64,000 bases of DNA. Origin: Balamuthia mandrillaris (lineage: Eukaryota; Discosea; Longamoebia; Balamuthiidae). Below the pieces are notes generated by a model, which saw only the letters and a list, made by a program, of their open reading frames with translations, had not been told where the DNA came from and made no database searches. The translations under genes were made by a program, and so were the position numbers. Of the stretch, positions 32,786 to 43,171 are shown piece after piece (the first letter of the stretch is position 1; each line of letters starts with the position of its first letter). The stretch is from NCBI GenBank assembly GCA_031835245.1, contig JAVKOQ010000057.1, positions 62,001 to 126,000 of the forward strand, read 5' to 3'.

Positions 32786-33805
32786 TTAGATAGCGGCAAA
32801 GTATTCAAGCGCTTGCATTGGTTGAGGTTTCATCTATTTTCAGTTTCCAGCCAACAAACAAAGATAAGAAAGCAGAGAAGATAGAGGAGAAAAGAGAAAC
32901 GCTATAGAGAATCGAGAAAAAAAGAAGCGAAGGAAGATGATGAAAGAGCACGTACAGTCTTTTGTCCAGGTCTCCAGCCCACAGGACAAACCTCATCGTG
33001 GTGATCCGTGTATTGGAAAGCCTTCACAAGGCGAAGGATTTCATCCACATCTCTTCCTACAGGCAAGTCATTAACGGTGATGTGACGAACGATTCCTTGT
33101 TCATTTATGATGAACATAGCCCTGCAGGAAGGTGAAGAGATTGAATAAGAACAAGAAAAAAAAAAGTAAGAACAAACGGCTAGAAAGAAAAAAGAATACG
33201 ACTTACCGAAGAGCAACACCTTGGCTGGGGCCGTCCTCCAATAGGACACCATAGTCACGAGCGATAGACTTTGTGATGTCAGAGAGGAGAGGAATGCGCA
33301 TTGGTCCCAAACCTCCTTCCTTTCGTGGCATCTTAGTCCATGCCAAGTGAGAGAACTTGCTATCCACTTTGTTGAAGAGTTACATTTTCAGACAAGCAGG
33401 AGAGGAGGATAAGGAGAAGGAGAACATGGACCACAAGAAGGAACAAAGGAAGAACCCGAGACACTGGAACGACAAGGACAAACAAGAAAACGAATTAGCA
33501 GAAGGTACCTGAGATGGCAACCACTTCAGTGTTGAGTTGCTTGAACTCCTCAATACGATCGCTCAATGCCGTTAACTCTGTTTTGAAACAGGCACAAAAG
33601 TGTAAGCCACGTTTAACACCAAAAAATAACAAGAGGGCTGCACTGCACAAACAGAACAGAAGTGTGCATAAGAATACCGGTGGGACAAACAAAGGTGAAG
33701 TCCAAAGGATAAAAAAACAGCACCAAATATTTGCCTTTTGGTAAACATATTTACAGTTAATCCAAGATTAAAAAAGGACGTGAGAAGAGAGAGAGAGAGA
33801 GCGAG

Positions 33806-33857
<52 letters not shown>

Positions 33858-34329
33858 CGAGAGAGAGAGAAGAAGAAGAAGACGAAGAAGAAGACGAAGA
33901 AGAAGAAGAAGAAGAAGAAGAAGAAGAAACAGAAGAAGAAGAAGAAGAAGAAGAAGAAAAAGAAGAAGAAGAAGAAGAAAAAGAAGAAGAAGAAGAAGAA
34001 CAAGAAGAGAGAAGAGAGCGAGAGAATAGGAGGAAGAAGAGCAGGAGGAAGCATAGAAGCAGAAAAGAGAGAGAAATAAGCAGAGAGAGAGAGAGAATAC
34101 CAGCATAGTCACTCAGTGAAAGCGTCTTAAAGTCGCCATCAACGACCGCTTGTGCCGAGAAGGATGGAGCTGGCTTCTGCACTTGAGCTGATTATATAAT
34201 CATATAATCAATTCTCTAAGTGAGCGACCACCTACCAAGAAAAGAAACAACGGACGACGCACCAATGCCAGCACTACGGGAGACAAAGAGAGCAACGACC
34301 ACAACACCCAACAAACAAATCACTTTCAT
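32786..34329 (-). CDS. Secreted or ER 2-Cys peroxiredoxin
   Basis: Seven exons (34236..34329, 34101..34187, 33678..33734, 33509..33577, 33207..33366, 32956..33121, 32786..32833) splice in phase to about 226 residues. A signal peptide ([20 protein letters not shown]) leads into [10 protein letters not shown], then [13 protein letters not shown] with the peroxidatic Cys, [49 protein letters not shown] and [10 protein letters not shown] with the resolving Cys, ending in [12 protein letters not shown]. Both active cysteines and the GGLGP and YF motifs that make eukaryotic 2-Cys peroxiredoxins sensitive to over-oxidation are present. It reduces H2O2 using a thioredoxin-like partner. The signal peptide places it in the ER or secretory path, like PRDX4. 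The last coding exon has only 15 codons plus stop. Confidence 0.95.
33789..34020 (-). repeat. (GA)n then (GAA)n tract in peroxiredoxin intron 2
   Basis: Compound purine tract on the plus strand, so CT/TTC on the coding strand. Confidence 0.9.
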
Positions 34330-35359
34330 CTTTGTTTTTTCTTTTGGTTGTTTATTGAGGAAATCAATCATGGCCCATTCTATTCTGCTTGGTGGTAATT
34401 TTCCCACGTGAACCAGGACAATATACGCCCGCCTCGTTGTAACAGCTTTCATCCTCCATCTAGATGCTTTGTGCTCGTAGATTGTGATGGTTAACCTAAT
34501 AGACAAAACTGGACGAGGTTCGCTTAAAGGTGAACATTACCAAAAACTCAGTAGGTATCCAAAAAGCGCAAAAAGGTAGATAAAGCGGAAAAACGTGAAA
34601 GAAACGGTGGAAATTCCCAAAACATCCGTTTTGCTGCGCTCGTGTGTACAAACGGGTTGTACGGAGCCCGAACAAAAAAAAAAATGGCGCGAACGTAATC
34701 ATACGATTGTCTATCGCTTTTTCTTCGTCCCCCTTAAAAAGGACGAGCGTAGAGGATGGGAGCTCTCCATCAAAGGAGAGGAGGCGGGCTGCGCTGTCCG
34801 ATGGTTGTTTCTCGAAGTTGTCGGCCTATTGCGCAATTAAAAAAAAAAACAAACGGAAGAGAGAAAGCAGGAAATAGGAAAAAGAGGCCGATACGTTCAG
34901 GCGGAAAAAGGCAAATTTGAACGCAACCTTTCGATTGGTAACTCGGCACCATTTTGCTATCCTCTGCTCGCTCTTTCCCGTCTCTTCTGGTCTCTTCTCT
35001 CTGTCTTCGTCGTCTTCGTCATCTTCGCTCTCTCCGTCTTGGAAAAAAAATGAAGGGAGGATAACAAAAGTAACGTCAGCGCGGTACAACGACCATCCGC
35101 AGAAAGTAAAAACCAAAGCAACGGTTCTACACCAGTCCTTTTCTTTCTTTTCCACAACGCCCAACAACTTTTCACCAAATTGTGAGAGTGGGCGAATCCA
35201 TGGTCTCTTGTTGCTGTGTATTCTAAGGGGTTTTGGCTCAGAAAGAAATGATAGCTTACAAACCAGTAGCTTCCTCTTAAAAGAACAGAAGAACTACAGC
35301 TATTACAACGACAACAGCCTTACCTTCGTGAAGACAGGGTATCTCTACAGGGAGAAAAG
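34330..35359. other. Divergent gap without recognisable gene
   Basis: About 1 kb between the peroxiredoxin start (minus) and the small gene at 35360 (plus). Short open frames occur on the plus strand (for example 34917-35420) but show no protein-like composition. I see no RNA gene. Confidence 0.5.
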
Positions 35360-35713
35360 ATGGAAGATAACACATTGGTGTCGTTTTACAGCTTCTACAA
35401 CACAGTCCCTACGACGGTGACTTCCTCGAGCCCTTTGATGGAGAGAGGGCCGAAGAAAGAGCCAGAGCAAGACCAGGCAAGGCCACTAGAACTTTGGAAC
35501 TCCTTCGACTGCTTTGCAGCCCTGCCAGAGAGCAGCGACGTCGAGTTCATGCCCAGGAGAAAGCCTCCTTCCTCCAGCCACAACAAACTGCCCCCTGCCA
35601 AACAGCTTTGGGCGGTAATAGAGAGCTCCTTGTTCGCCTCGGATGAGGACATGCGAGACGGACCCAAAGAGGAAGACGAAGAGATGGAAGAAGAGAGCGA
35701 AAGAAAGAGATAG
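35360..35713 (+). CDS. Small acidic-tailed protein, unknown
   Basis: Open frame of 117 residues: MEDNTLVSFYSFYNTVPTTV, then a Pro/Ser-rich middle with LELWNSFDCFAALPE and KLPPAKQLWAVIESSLFA, ending in an acidic stretch DEEMEEESERKR. The two Trp/Phe/Leu segments look like short interaction motifs. The start has a purine at -3. No family recognised. It lies convergent to the FYVE gene, whose stop is 105 bases away. It could be the last exon of a longer gene, but no upstream exon was found. Confidence 0.5.
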   Translation: MEDNTLVSFYSFYNTVPTTVTSSSPLMERGPKKEPEQDQARPLELWNSFDCFAALPESSDVEFMPRRKPPSSSHNKLPPAKQLWAVIESSLFASDEDMRDGPKEEDEEMEEESERKR

Positions 35714-35817
35714 AAGAAATAGAGCTTTATTGTAAATATTTTATTTTGTTTGTAAAAAAAATATGAATTAGAATGTATATCTTCTTCATTCTTATGGTAC
35801 ATTCGTTGGCGCTAGTA

Positions 35818-38800
35818 TCAGAGTCGGTGTCTGTTGCAAGAAGAGCACAGCAGTTCCTTCTGGGCGTAGTTAAAGACTCGTTCCTTGGAGACGCAGTTGC
35901 GACAAAAGATGCCTCCGCACAAACGACAATGATGCCTTCTGTTCAAGAACGTGAAAAGTTGTCCGCAATGTCGGCAAGCGTTAACGTCCTTATCCTCCAT
36001 CCATTCTAATCTCTGCTTCTTCTGCTTTTTGTCCTCTTCGTTTTCGGAGTTGGGTCCATCGTGCGAAGTGGAAGAAGAACTGGGAGACAAGGAACGAGCA
36101 ATATCGCAATCGCTGTTAAAGTGGTTTAACCAATAACGATCCAGCCAGCGGACGCAGTTTCTCACTCCGTTCTCGAACGTTTGCTTCTCTTTAGCAAAGC
36201 TTTGCTTGAGAGCGTCTGCTTTGGCTGAGTAGCTTTCATAATTGTTCTCTATTGGGTTTAGTGTTTTAATCGTTAGTTTGCATACGCTCTGTGCGCTTCT
36301 CTTGCTCTCTCTCTCTCTCTCTCTCGCTCTCTCTCGGATGGGTGCTTTAAAAGAAAACAATAGTTTAGCGTACCTAGGTCCATCATTGCTTTCTCTAGAA
36401 CGTCTTCCGATAGGCTCTCCAAACATAAGGACAACGAGGCGGCTGGAGTGATGCCCAAAACGACCGCTCGTTCTGCCCAAAACAAACCCTCTTTCTCCCC
36501 CATCGTCATTATTGCCTCCTTTGCATCATCCCTTGTTTCGTTCTCCTCGTCTCTTCGGTTGTCCTCATCATCATTGTTGTTCCTCAAACCGATAAACAAA
36601 GAAGGAATGGAGCAGCACCGAACCAACAAGGAGAACATTTCGGTGGAGCCATGATGAACGACCAAGTGGCATTGAGGTAACAACCACTCGCGAGCTAATA
36701 GTGTGTGAGGAGGAAGATAGAAGAGGTTTGGAGAGTAGGATGCTATTGAGAATGTAGAATCTGAGAAGGAGGTGAATGGGCTGCCTGCAGATGCAGCCGA
36801 GTAGGAGGAAGAAGGAGAGGACGCATTAAAGAAGAGTTGGGAGCGAAGAGGAGTGGGGCAGGGACCGCAGTAGATCACTCGCTTTTGGATTCGTTGCAGG
36901 ACTGTTAGAATCATGTACAGGTGCTGAGATTCGAGTGTTAGCAAGATGCAGAACAAACAGAAAGCAAAGCCATACCTTTGAAGAAAACTCTTTACCAGGA
37001 ACTTCCACGAAGACAGGAGGATCTCCTGCATTCAAAAAGTCTCCCACTCGGTTGTACAACTCCAGTTCTGCTTTTTTCTGCACATCTTTTGTTTTGTTCA
37101 CTCTAGCTGCCTGTTTTTCTTTTTTTGCCTTCTCTAGCTTGTGTTGTTCCGTTCTACCTCCTCCAGTTGTCAATCTTCTCCGTTGTTCTTTCTTGGCTCT
37201 CCATGTTTTCTTTATCCACTCTCTTTCAAAGTTGGTTCTCTCCAATGGGAGAGCAAACCCCATCATCTCAACTTTATCTTCACCATCGTTTCTTGCTTCC
37301 TCTTTCTCCTCAACTTCGTTCTCTCCGTTGTGTTGTGCGGAAGACGAAAAGAAAAATGATGTGGAGGCACTTGCTGAAGAAGCGGCCGGCGGCCAGTCTG
37401 AAGGAAACGGCACCACTTTCTCACTACAAAGCGTCAAGACAGGAACGGCATCGAACAAGAAAGAGGTTTGAGGTGGAATGTCTAAGGCTCTCTGTCGGAA
37501 ACGATTGAGCGGGTCTCGAATACGTTTGGTCCAAAGAGAATTGAATGCAGCGCGATGTTGCCAGTAGTTTGGGAGGAGAGTGCGTAGCCACGTATTGGTT
37601 GTTGCGAACGCTACCGAAGGAGGAGGAAACGCTTTGGTAGGATAGAAAGGAAGGTTGGAGAGGAGGACAGTTGGTCGTTGTAACTTTTGCCCAATTGCGA
37701 TGCTCTGCAGGTACCCACAGGAAAGATAGAAGAGAATAACAACAAAACCAGAAAAGGAAGGGTGAGAGAAGACTTGAAGTATGATGGAGAAAATGAGAAA
37801 GAGGGGATGTGACAAAGAATACAACACGGACCTCTTGTAAAGCCTCGGGGCAACACATAATAAGATGAGGTTCATGCTCCTCGGCCACTTTCCATGTTTG
37901 AAGATAGTTTTCAAACAGCTGCAACTGCTCTTCTAATACTGAACTCGCTGTTGAGTGACCTGTTTCAACAACGAGAGTATTATGCGGCAACTCGAAGAAG
38001 CGATAGGAAAGACCGGGGTACATCTCCGAGACGAGAGTTCGGTAGGCCCCTATTGTGAGGATACCAAGCTCGTAGCCTTCTTCTAACATACCTCTCCCTA
38101 CAACAGTATAACTCAGCATGCGCGCAAGGAAGAGAGCGCATAGCGCAGAGACAGACAGAGAGACAGAGAGACAGAGACAGAAAGTGAGTGAGAGAACAAA
38201 CAGAACGTACCGACAGCAAGATAAGCTTTTACGTCAGGCAAGGTGCAAGGTATTACCAACAATACGCGTCGCCCGTTGGAAACGATGCTCATGGCTGTCT
38301 TTCTAGACCCCGAAAGCACTCTCTTCCTCCGCTCAAAAAACGCTTTCACTTCGTTCATCATGTTCTCTGCCTCCTCTCCAGTCGCTGTGGCGGATGTCAG
38401 CTGTAAAAGATCCTCTTTGGAAGATGCCGGAGAAACAGTTCTTATCGGTCCTATTTCTCCCACTTTAATTTCCGCTTCCCATGTTTCTTCTGTTTCTTTC
38501 CGCTTCTCATCTTTCGTTATTTCCTCCTGCGGTCTGCTTTCTTTCATCATTTGAGCTAGAGTGCGACTGCCGAACAACGGATTGCCGCGAATCTCCTCAC
38601 CGTTCTTTTCTTCAAGGTGTTGGTGCCTCTTTTTCTCTTGAAGAAACCAACTTAGAGTTTCCACTGTCGAGCTTCTTTCACGCGCTCTTCTCTCAATGTC
38701 ACTGATGAGAATGCCTTTGTCTTCTAGCTCCATCGCTCTCGGTCTTTTCTCCAACAGTCGTTGCAGCTTTTTGCTTCCGAATAGAGGGTTTCTGCGAAGC

Positions 38801-38979
38801 TGTTCTGATTCTGGTTGTTTCTTTGGTTGTTCTTCGGATGATTCTTCATCTTCTGCTTGGGCGTTATTGTCTTCTTGCACATGGTTTTGCTCGTCGTGTT
38901 CATCGTTGTCAAAAACTGCCGCCTCTGGTTCCATGTTGCAAGTAAATTGCAATCGCCGAATGAGACGCTGGTAGAGCAA
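35818..38979 (-). CDS. Sterol-glucosyltransferase-like GT1 enzyme with C-terminal FYVE finger
   Basis: Five exons (38211..38979, 37832..38097, 36976..37704, 36374..36923, 35818..36248) join in phase to about 914 residues. ATGs at 38979 and 38934 are both possible starts. After an acidic Lys-rich leader with two NPLFGS repeats, the glycosyltransferase N-domain reads RVLLVIPCTLPDVKAYLAVG, then RGMLEEGYELGILT. The C-domain has HTLLAREWLLPQCHLVVHHG followed by STEMFSLLVR, a variant of the UDP-sugar signature, and GIPPL-like CCSIPSLFIG. The C-terminus is a FYVE finger: WMEDKDVNACRHCG, FLNRRHHCRLCGGIFC (R(R/K)HHCR core) and LCSSC. FYVE binds PI3P on endosomes, so the enzyme probably glucosylates sterols or lipids there. 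Amoebozoan Ugt52-type enzymes are known to combine these parts. The GT body is diverged and may be weakly active. Confidence 0.75.
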
Positions 38980-39182
38980 GTCGGAGCCCGTCTACTTGGT
39001 TGTCTCCACTTTTTCTCGTTGTCAACCACAAAAAGAGAGAGAGAGAAGAGCGCTTCCTTCTTTGCTGAATCGTCGTCTTCGAAATACCTAATTTAGATAA
39101 AACACCTTAAATAACACCTTTAAATATTCCATAAATGGAAAGTTTTTAAATAAAACTCTTTTCTTCCTTTTTGTTCTTTCGT

Positions 39183-40090
39183 TCAGTAGACATCGGACCA
39201 GCCTTGGACTTGGTGGTGAGAGGATTGCCCCTTGTTGTTGATGAACATCCAGTCGGTGAGGTTGTTGGTCTTTCGTTTTTTCTTGAAGAGATAAGGCAGG
39301 ATGATTGGAATTGGCTGATGCGTAAATAACAACACCTTTTTTTTTTGGTTTTTTTTTGTTTGTTTGAGTGATGAAAGACAGAGAAAGAAACGACAAGAAA
39401 GAAAGAGAAAGCAAGCAAGCAAGAAAGAGACGAAAAGAGAGAAGGAAAGAAAGAAAGAAAGAAACGACAAGAAAGAAAGAAAGAAAGAAACGACAAGAAA
39501 GAAAGAAAGAAAGAAAGAAAGAAAAAGAAAAACGACAAGAAAGAAACAATAAGATAGAAACGAAAAGAAGGAAACGACAAGAAAGAAGAGAAAGCAAGCA
39601 AGTAAGAAAGAAACGATAAGAAAGAACAGAAAGAAGGATGACAGCAAGCGTTGTAAGAACGTACATGAACATAGAAGAAAGAGGGTTTAAGGGGACATGG
39701 GACCGGGTCGGAAAGCATTATCTGTCGCACTTTGTTAAAATCAAAACCAGTGTCCACTTCCTATTTTGTGTTTGGTTGACAGTAAGAGAGGAAGAAGTGA
39801 GATAAAGAATGGAGGAGAGGCAGAGAGGCAGAGAGAGGCAGAGAGGCAGAGAGGCAGAGTGCAGAGTGACACAGGGGAGGGGAGGGAGGGAGGGAGGGAG
39901 GGAGGGAGGGAGGAGGAGGGAGGGAGGGAGGGAGGGAGGGGAGGGGGGAGGGAGGGAGGAGGGAGGGAGGAGGGAGGGAGGGAGGGGGAGGGAGGGGAGG
40001 GAGGGAGGGAGGGAGGGAGGAGGGAGGGAGGAGGGAGGGAGGGAGGGAGGGAGGGAGGGGGGAGGGAGGAGGGAGGAGGGAGGAGGGAGG

Positions 40091-40152
<62 letters not shown>

Positions 40153-40632
40153 ATAAAGAGGGAAACCAATGGACGATGAGTACTAAGGAACAAAAAAAGG
40201 ATAGAAAGAAGACGAGGAAGGGAGAGCAAAACAAACCACTCGGTTTATGATCTTGTTGCCTTTGCGCAGGAGAGCAGTGTTCTTGATGGGAACAGGAATT
40301 GCATTAGAACCCGCTGATTTGATCCGTTTCTGTTTTTGAAGGTTAGATAACGTTCTGCTTTGAGACCTGACATGAAAAAAAAAGACGCGTAAAAAGAAAG
40401 AGGGAGAGAGTACCACTTCTTCTTTGACAAGATTTTGCATCCACTCGCCGACGGCTCTTTCTCTCCGGTATCGGTCGGCCTCTTCTCCCTCCTCCTCTTC
40501 CAACGGTTTAGCCTCCAGCGTCACTTTTTCTTCAGCGCCCTCTTCCCTCTTTGCGCCTTCCTCCCCATTGTAGTCGTTGTGGCTATCGACGGTTTCGGCC
40601 GCTTTGCCGCTCGCTCCTGCGGTGTCTTCCAT
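39183..40632 (-). CDS. Unknown basic protein
   Basis: Exons 40237..40632, 39665..39760 and 39183..39314 give about 207 residues. I start at the ATG at 40632 because an upstream in-frame ATG (40677) falls in the promoter motif array. Residues 1-73 are acidic (EEGAEEKVTLEAKPLEEEEG). Next come basic stretches (LQKQKRIKS, KNTALLRKGNKIINR) and a distinctive segment DTGFDFNKVRQIMLSDPVPC, ending in LTDWMFINNKGQSSHH. The 48 bases at about 40366-40413 look intronic (T-rich) but are in frame and no in-phase splice exists, so I keep them as coding. No family recognised. The second intron holds GGGA/GA repeats and the last one holds the GAAACGACAA compound repeat. Confidence 0.55.
39376..39607 (-). repeat. 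Complex (TTTC)n repeat with TTGTCGTTTC units, intronic
   Basis: Second copy of the compound GAAA plus GAAACGACAA repeat, inside an intron of the unknown basic protein. Confidence 0.9.
39875..40149 (-). repeat. (GGGA)n followed by (GA)n intronic tract
   Basis: GGGA/GGA tract of about 220 bases passing directly into pure GA. G-rich on the plus strand, so G-quadruplex-prone on the non-template side. Confidence 0.95.
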
Positions 40633-41188
40633 CTTCTCTTTTCTTTCTTCTCTGTGTCTACATAAAACTGGTTTCATGACGACATTAAAATATTACCATG
40701 ACGACACAAAAATTACGTTTCGTGACGACATGGTTGTAATGTTAAGGACGACATGATGAATGAGCGTTGTCAGACGACACGAGACCTACAAAAAAGAAAG
40801 AAAAGAAAGAAAAGAACTTCAAGAAAGAAAGGCTGCCGGGAGACGGGAGGGAGGCAGTGAGGAAGGGCGCGTTGTTCTTCGTCAACATTTCAAAGAAGTT
40901 GTGCATTCTTCTTCTTCTTTTTCTTCCTAATTTTGAAAAAAAAAAAAACAAACCAAACAAAAGAAGAAGAAGAGGAAGAAGCTGCTTGCAGAAATAAAAA
41001 AAAAAACCCAAACAACAACGGGAGGAGGTCTATGGGAACAAAAGACATCAGCCAACCGTCGTCATCCTCCTCATCGCCAGAAAGAGAAAGAAACACTCCA
41101 CCCCCCACCACCACCACGCTATATATTCTTCTTGTCGAGTAACCAAGAGAAGAGGAGGAGGAAGGGATACGCAAAAAAAAAAAAAGCA
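40633..41188. other. Divergent promoter gap with TGACGAC array
   Basis: Separates the unknown basic protein (minus) and the transporter (plus). Holds the TGACGAC array at 40677-40778 and A-rich sequence. No gene is seen. Confidence 0.6.
40677..40778. promoter_or_regulatory. Array of GACGAC words
   Basis: TGACGAC at 40677, 40699 and 40723 and GGACGAC/AGACGAC at 40746 and 40772, spaced 22-26 bases, starting 45 bases upstream of the start at 40632. Single copies recur before the PPR gene (about 49816 and 49850) and before TRAF7 (about 52202). Confidence 0.45.
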
Positions 41189-42080
41189 ATGGTAGCCACC
41201 AGCCATGCCGTGAAAGGAGGCCTGGCCGCTCTCTCATGGATAGTCCTCAACATCGGCCTGTCCTTCATCAACAAATATCTTTTCGACGTGGAAGTGAGTA
41301 ACCCATTTTTTATATTTTCTCTCTTTTCTTTTTTTTTCTAACAAAAAAAAAAATAACAAAAAAATAACAAAAAAAATAACAAAAAAATATACAAAAAATA
41401 ACAAAAAAATACAAAAAAAAATTACAAAAAAAATAACAAAAAAAAACCCAAAAAAAATAACAAAAAAAAAGGACTTTAAGTATCCAATTTTCATCATCCT
41501 GCTGGGCACGGTGGTCACGTTTCTGGGCACGCTCTTCCTGATGTACGTGCCGCCGTTGTTGTCGTCCGGGTGGGACGTCGTGGGCAACATAGAGGTGATG
41601 AACGTGCTGCAGCACTGGCGGCTCCTCTGCATGCTGGCCTTCTTGCATGCGGCCACCACCGCCCTGTCCAACATTAGCATGGTCTTTATCAGGTTTGTTT
41701 TGTTGCGCTTCTCTCTTTCTCCCTCTTCTCCTCTTCACTCTTCTCCTCTACTCGCCTTCCTCTCTTCTCGCATTCTCTCTTCTCTCTTCATCTCTCTTCT
41801 CTCTTCTTCTCTCATCTTGCATTCTCGCGTCTCTCTTTCTCACTTCTCTGTTCTTTCCCTTTCTTATTTTTTCCACTTTATTGTTCTTCGTTTCTCTCTT
41901 TCTCATGTTATATTTTTCAACACCAATTAGCATATCATTGGGACAAATAATAAAGGCAACAACACCAGCATTAACGATGCTGTTGTCAAAGGTGTTTGAG
42001 AACAAACCATCCAGTCCTCGCTTGGTTACTGCTACAATGATCATCATTGTTGGAGCCGCCATTACCGTCTCCAAAAGCCC

Positions 42081-42124
<44 letters not shown>

Positions 42125-43110
42125 ACCTCCCTTCCTCATCAGCATCTCATCTTTTTTTTGGGTTTAACAGGAATTTTATGGACAACACGTTCATGAACAC
42201 TTATTCGGCCTTTTGTGTTCTGTTTGTAAGTGCCTCTCTGTGTCATCTTCCTTGTTGTTTCTTTCTTTTATCTCTTTCTTCTTTTGTTATCTTCTCATTT
42301 TCATTCTCACATTTTAATTGTGTTTCATATCAACGCAAAATAGTGTCAACAGGAGCAGGCGCAGGTCAAGTGGTGGTATCCGCCATTCTTCTCCAACAAG
42401 TTGATGTGAGCTCGTGGGGGCTTCTCCTCACCACCTGCATCCCTACCATGCTCTTTCTCTTCCCTCCGTTCCTCTACTTTGAATTTCCTCGCCTCATTTC
42501 TTCTCCTTCCTCGTCATCTCCTCTTACTTCTCCTCATGATCACACGTTAACTTTCTTCTTGGTGGCGATTGGAGGCATCGGTGCTTTCTGTTATACCCTC
42601 AGCGCTTATCTCTTGATCCAGTACACTTCTTCCATTTACAGTTCAATCATCGGCAACTTGAAAGTGGTTCTCCTGGTCTTTCTCTCCATGTTTGTCTTTG
42701 GCACTCAATGGAACGCTTTCAACATGACGGGGGTCGTGATAGCTCTCTTTGGCTTTCTTCTCTATAACTACTTTAAGATGACGGAACCTCCTCTCTCTTC
42801 TTTGCCCTCGTCTTCCCCTTCCTCAGCAAAAGCTTTATTGTTGGAGGGTGAAGATGAAGAAGATGCAAGAGAAGACGGAGAAGAAGGAGAGGCAGAAGAA
42901 GAAAGCGACCAAGCGAAGCGAGAAAAGAGGAGCAGAGCCACATCGAGATTGCGGAAGGGACACTCGTTGATGACGGAGGAAGAGGAAGGGGAGGAGATGA
43001 GCACGAAACCCAAGGCCAAAGAAGATAACATAACGCCAGCAACGGCCGTGTCCATCACGATCGTTGAACCTTCTTCCTTGCGGCATGTCTCTGACGCTTA
43101 TAACAATTAG
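41189..43110 (+). CDS. TP-translocator/nucleotide-sugar transporter family protein
   Basis: Exons 41189..41293, 41472..41692, 41931..42081, 42171..42225 and 42344..43110 join in phase to about 432 residues. The fold is the ten-helix drug/metabolite transporter type. It opens with LSWIVLNIGLSFINKYLF, followed by the family marks NISMVFIRSISLGQIIKATTP (compare SISFTQTIKA..P), PSSPRLVTATMIIIVGAAIT, IQYTSSIYSSIIGNLK and a last helix VVIALFGFLLYNYFKM. These proteins exchange sugar phosphates or nucleotide sugars across plastid or Golgi membranes. The C-terminus is a cytosolic Glu-rich tail of about 110 residues. Intron 1 is A-rich and intron 3 has a (CT)n tract. Substrate not predictable. Convergent with the MBOAT/DH-PH gene, 61 bases between stops. 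Confidence 0.85.
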
Positions 43111-43171
43111 TTTATTTATTATTCACAAGGGTATCGCTTTTTGGCTTTAAACCAACATGACTTGTGCATGT

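Noticed and set aside
34917-35420. Plus-strand frame starting MNATFRLVTRHH
   Set aside because: Overlaps the likely leader of the gene at 35360 in another frame, with no recognisable domain or splice logic.
40366-40413. Apparent T-rich intron in the unknown basic protein
   Set aside because: Removing it breaks the frame of the downstream coding part, while leaving it in keeps one open frame.
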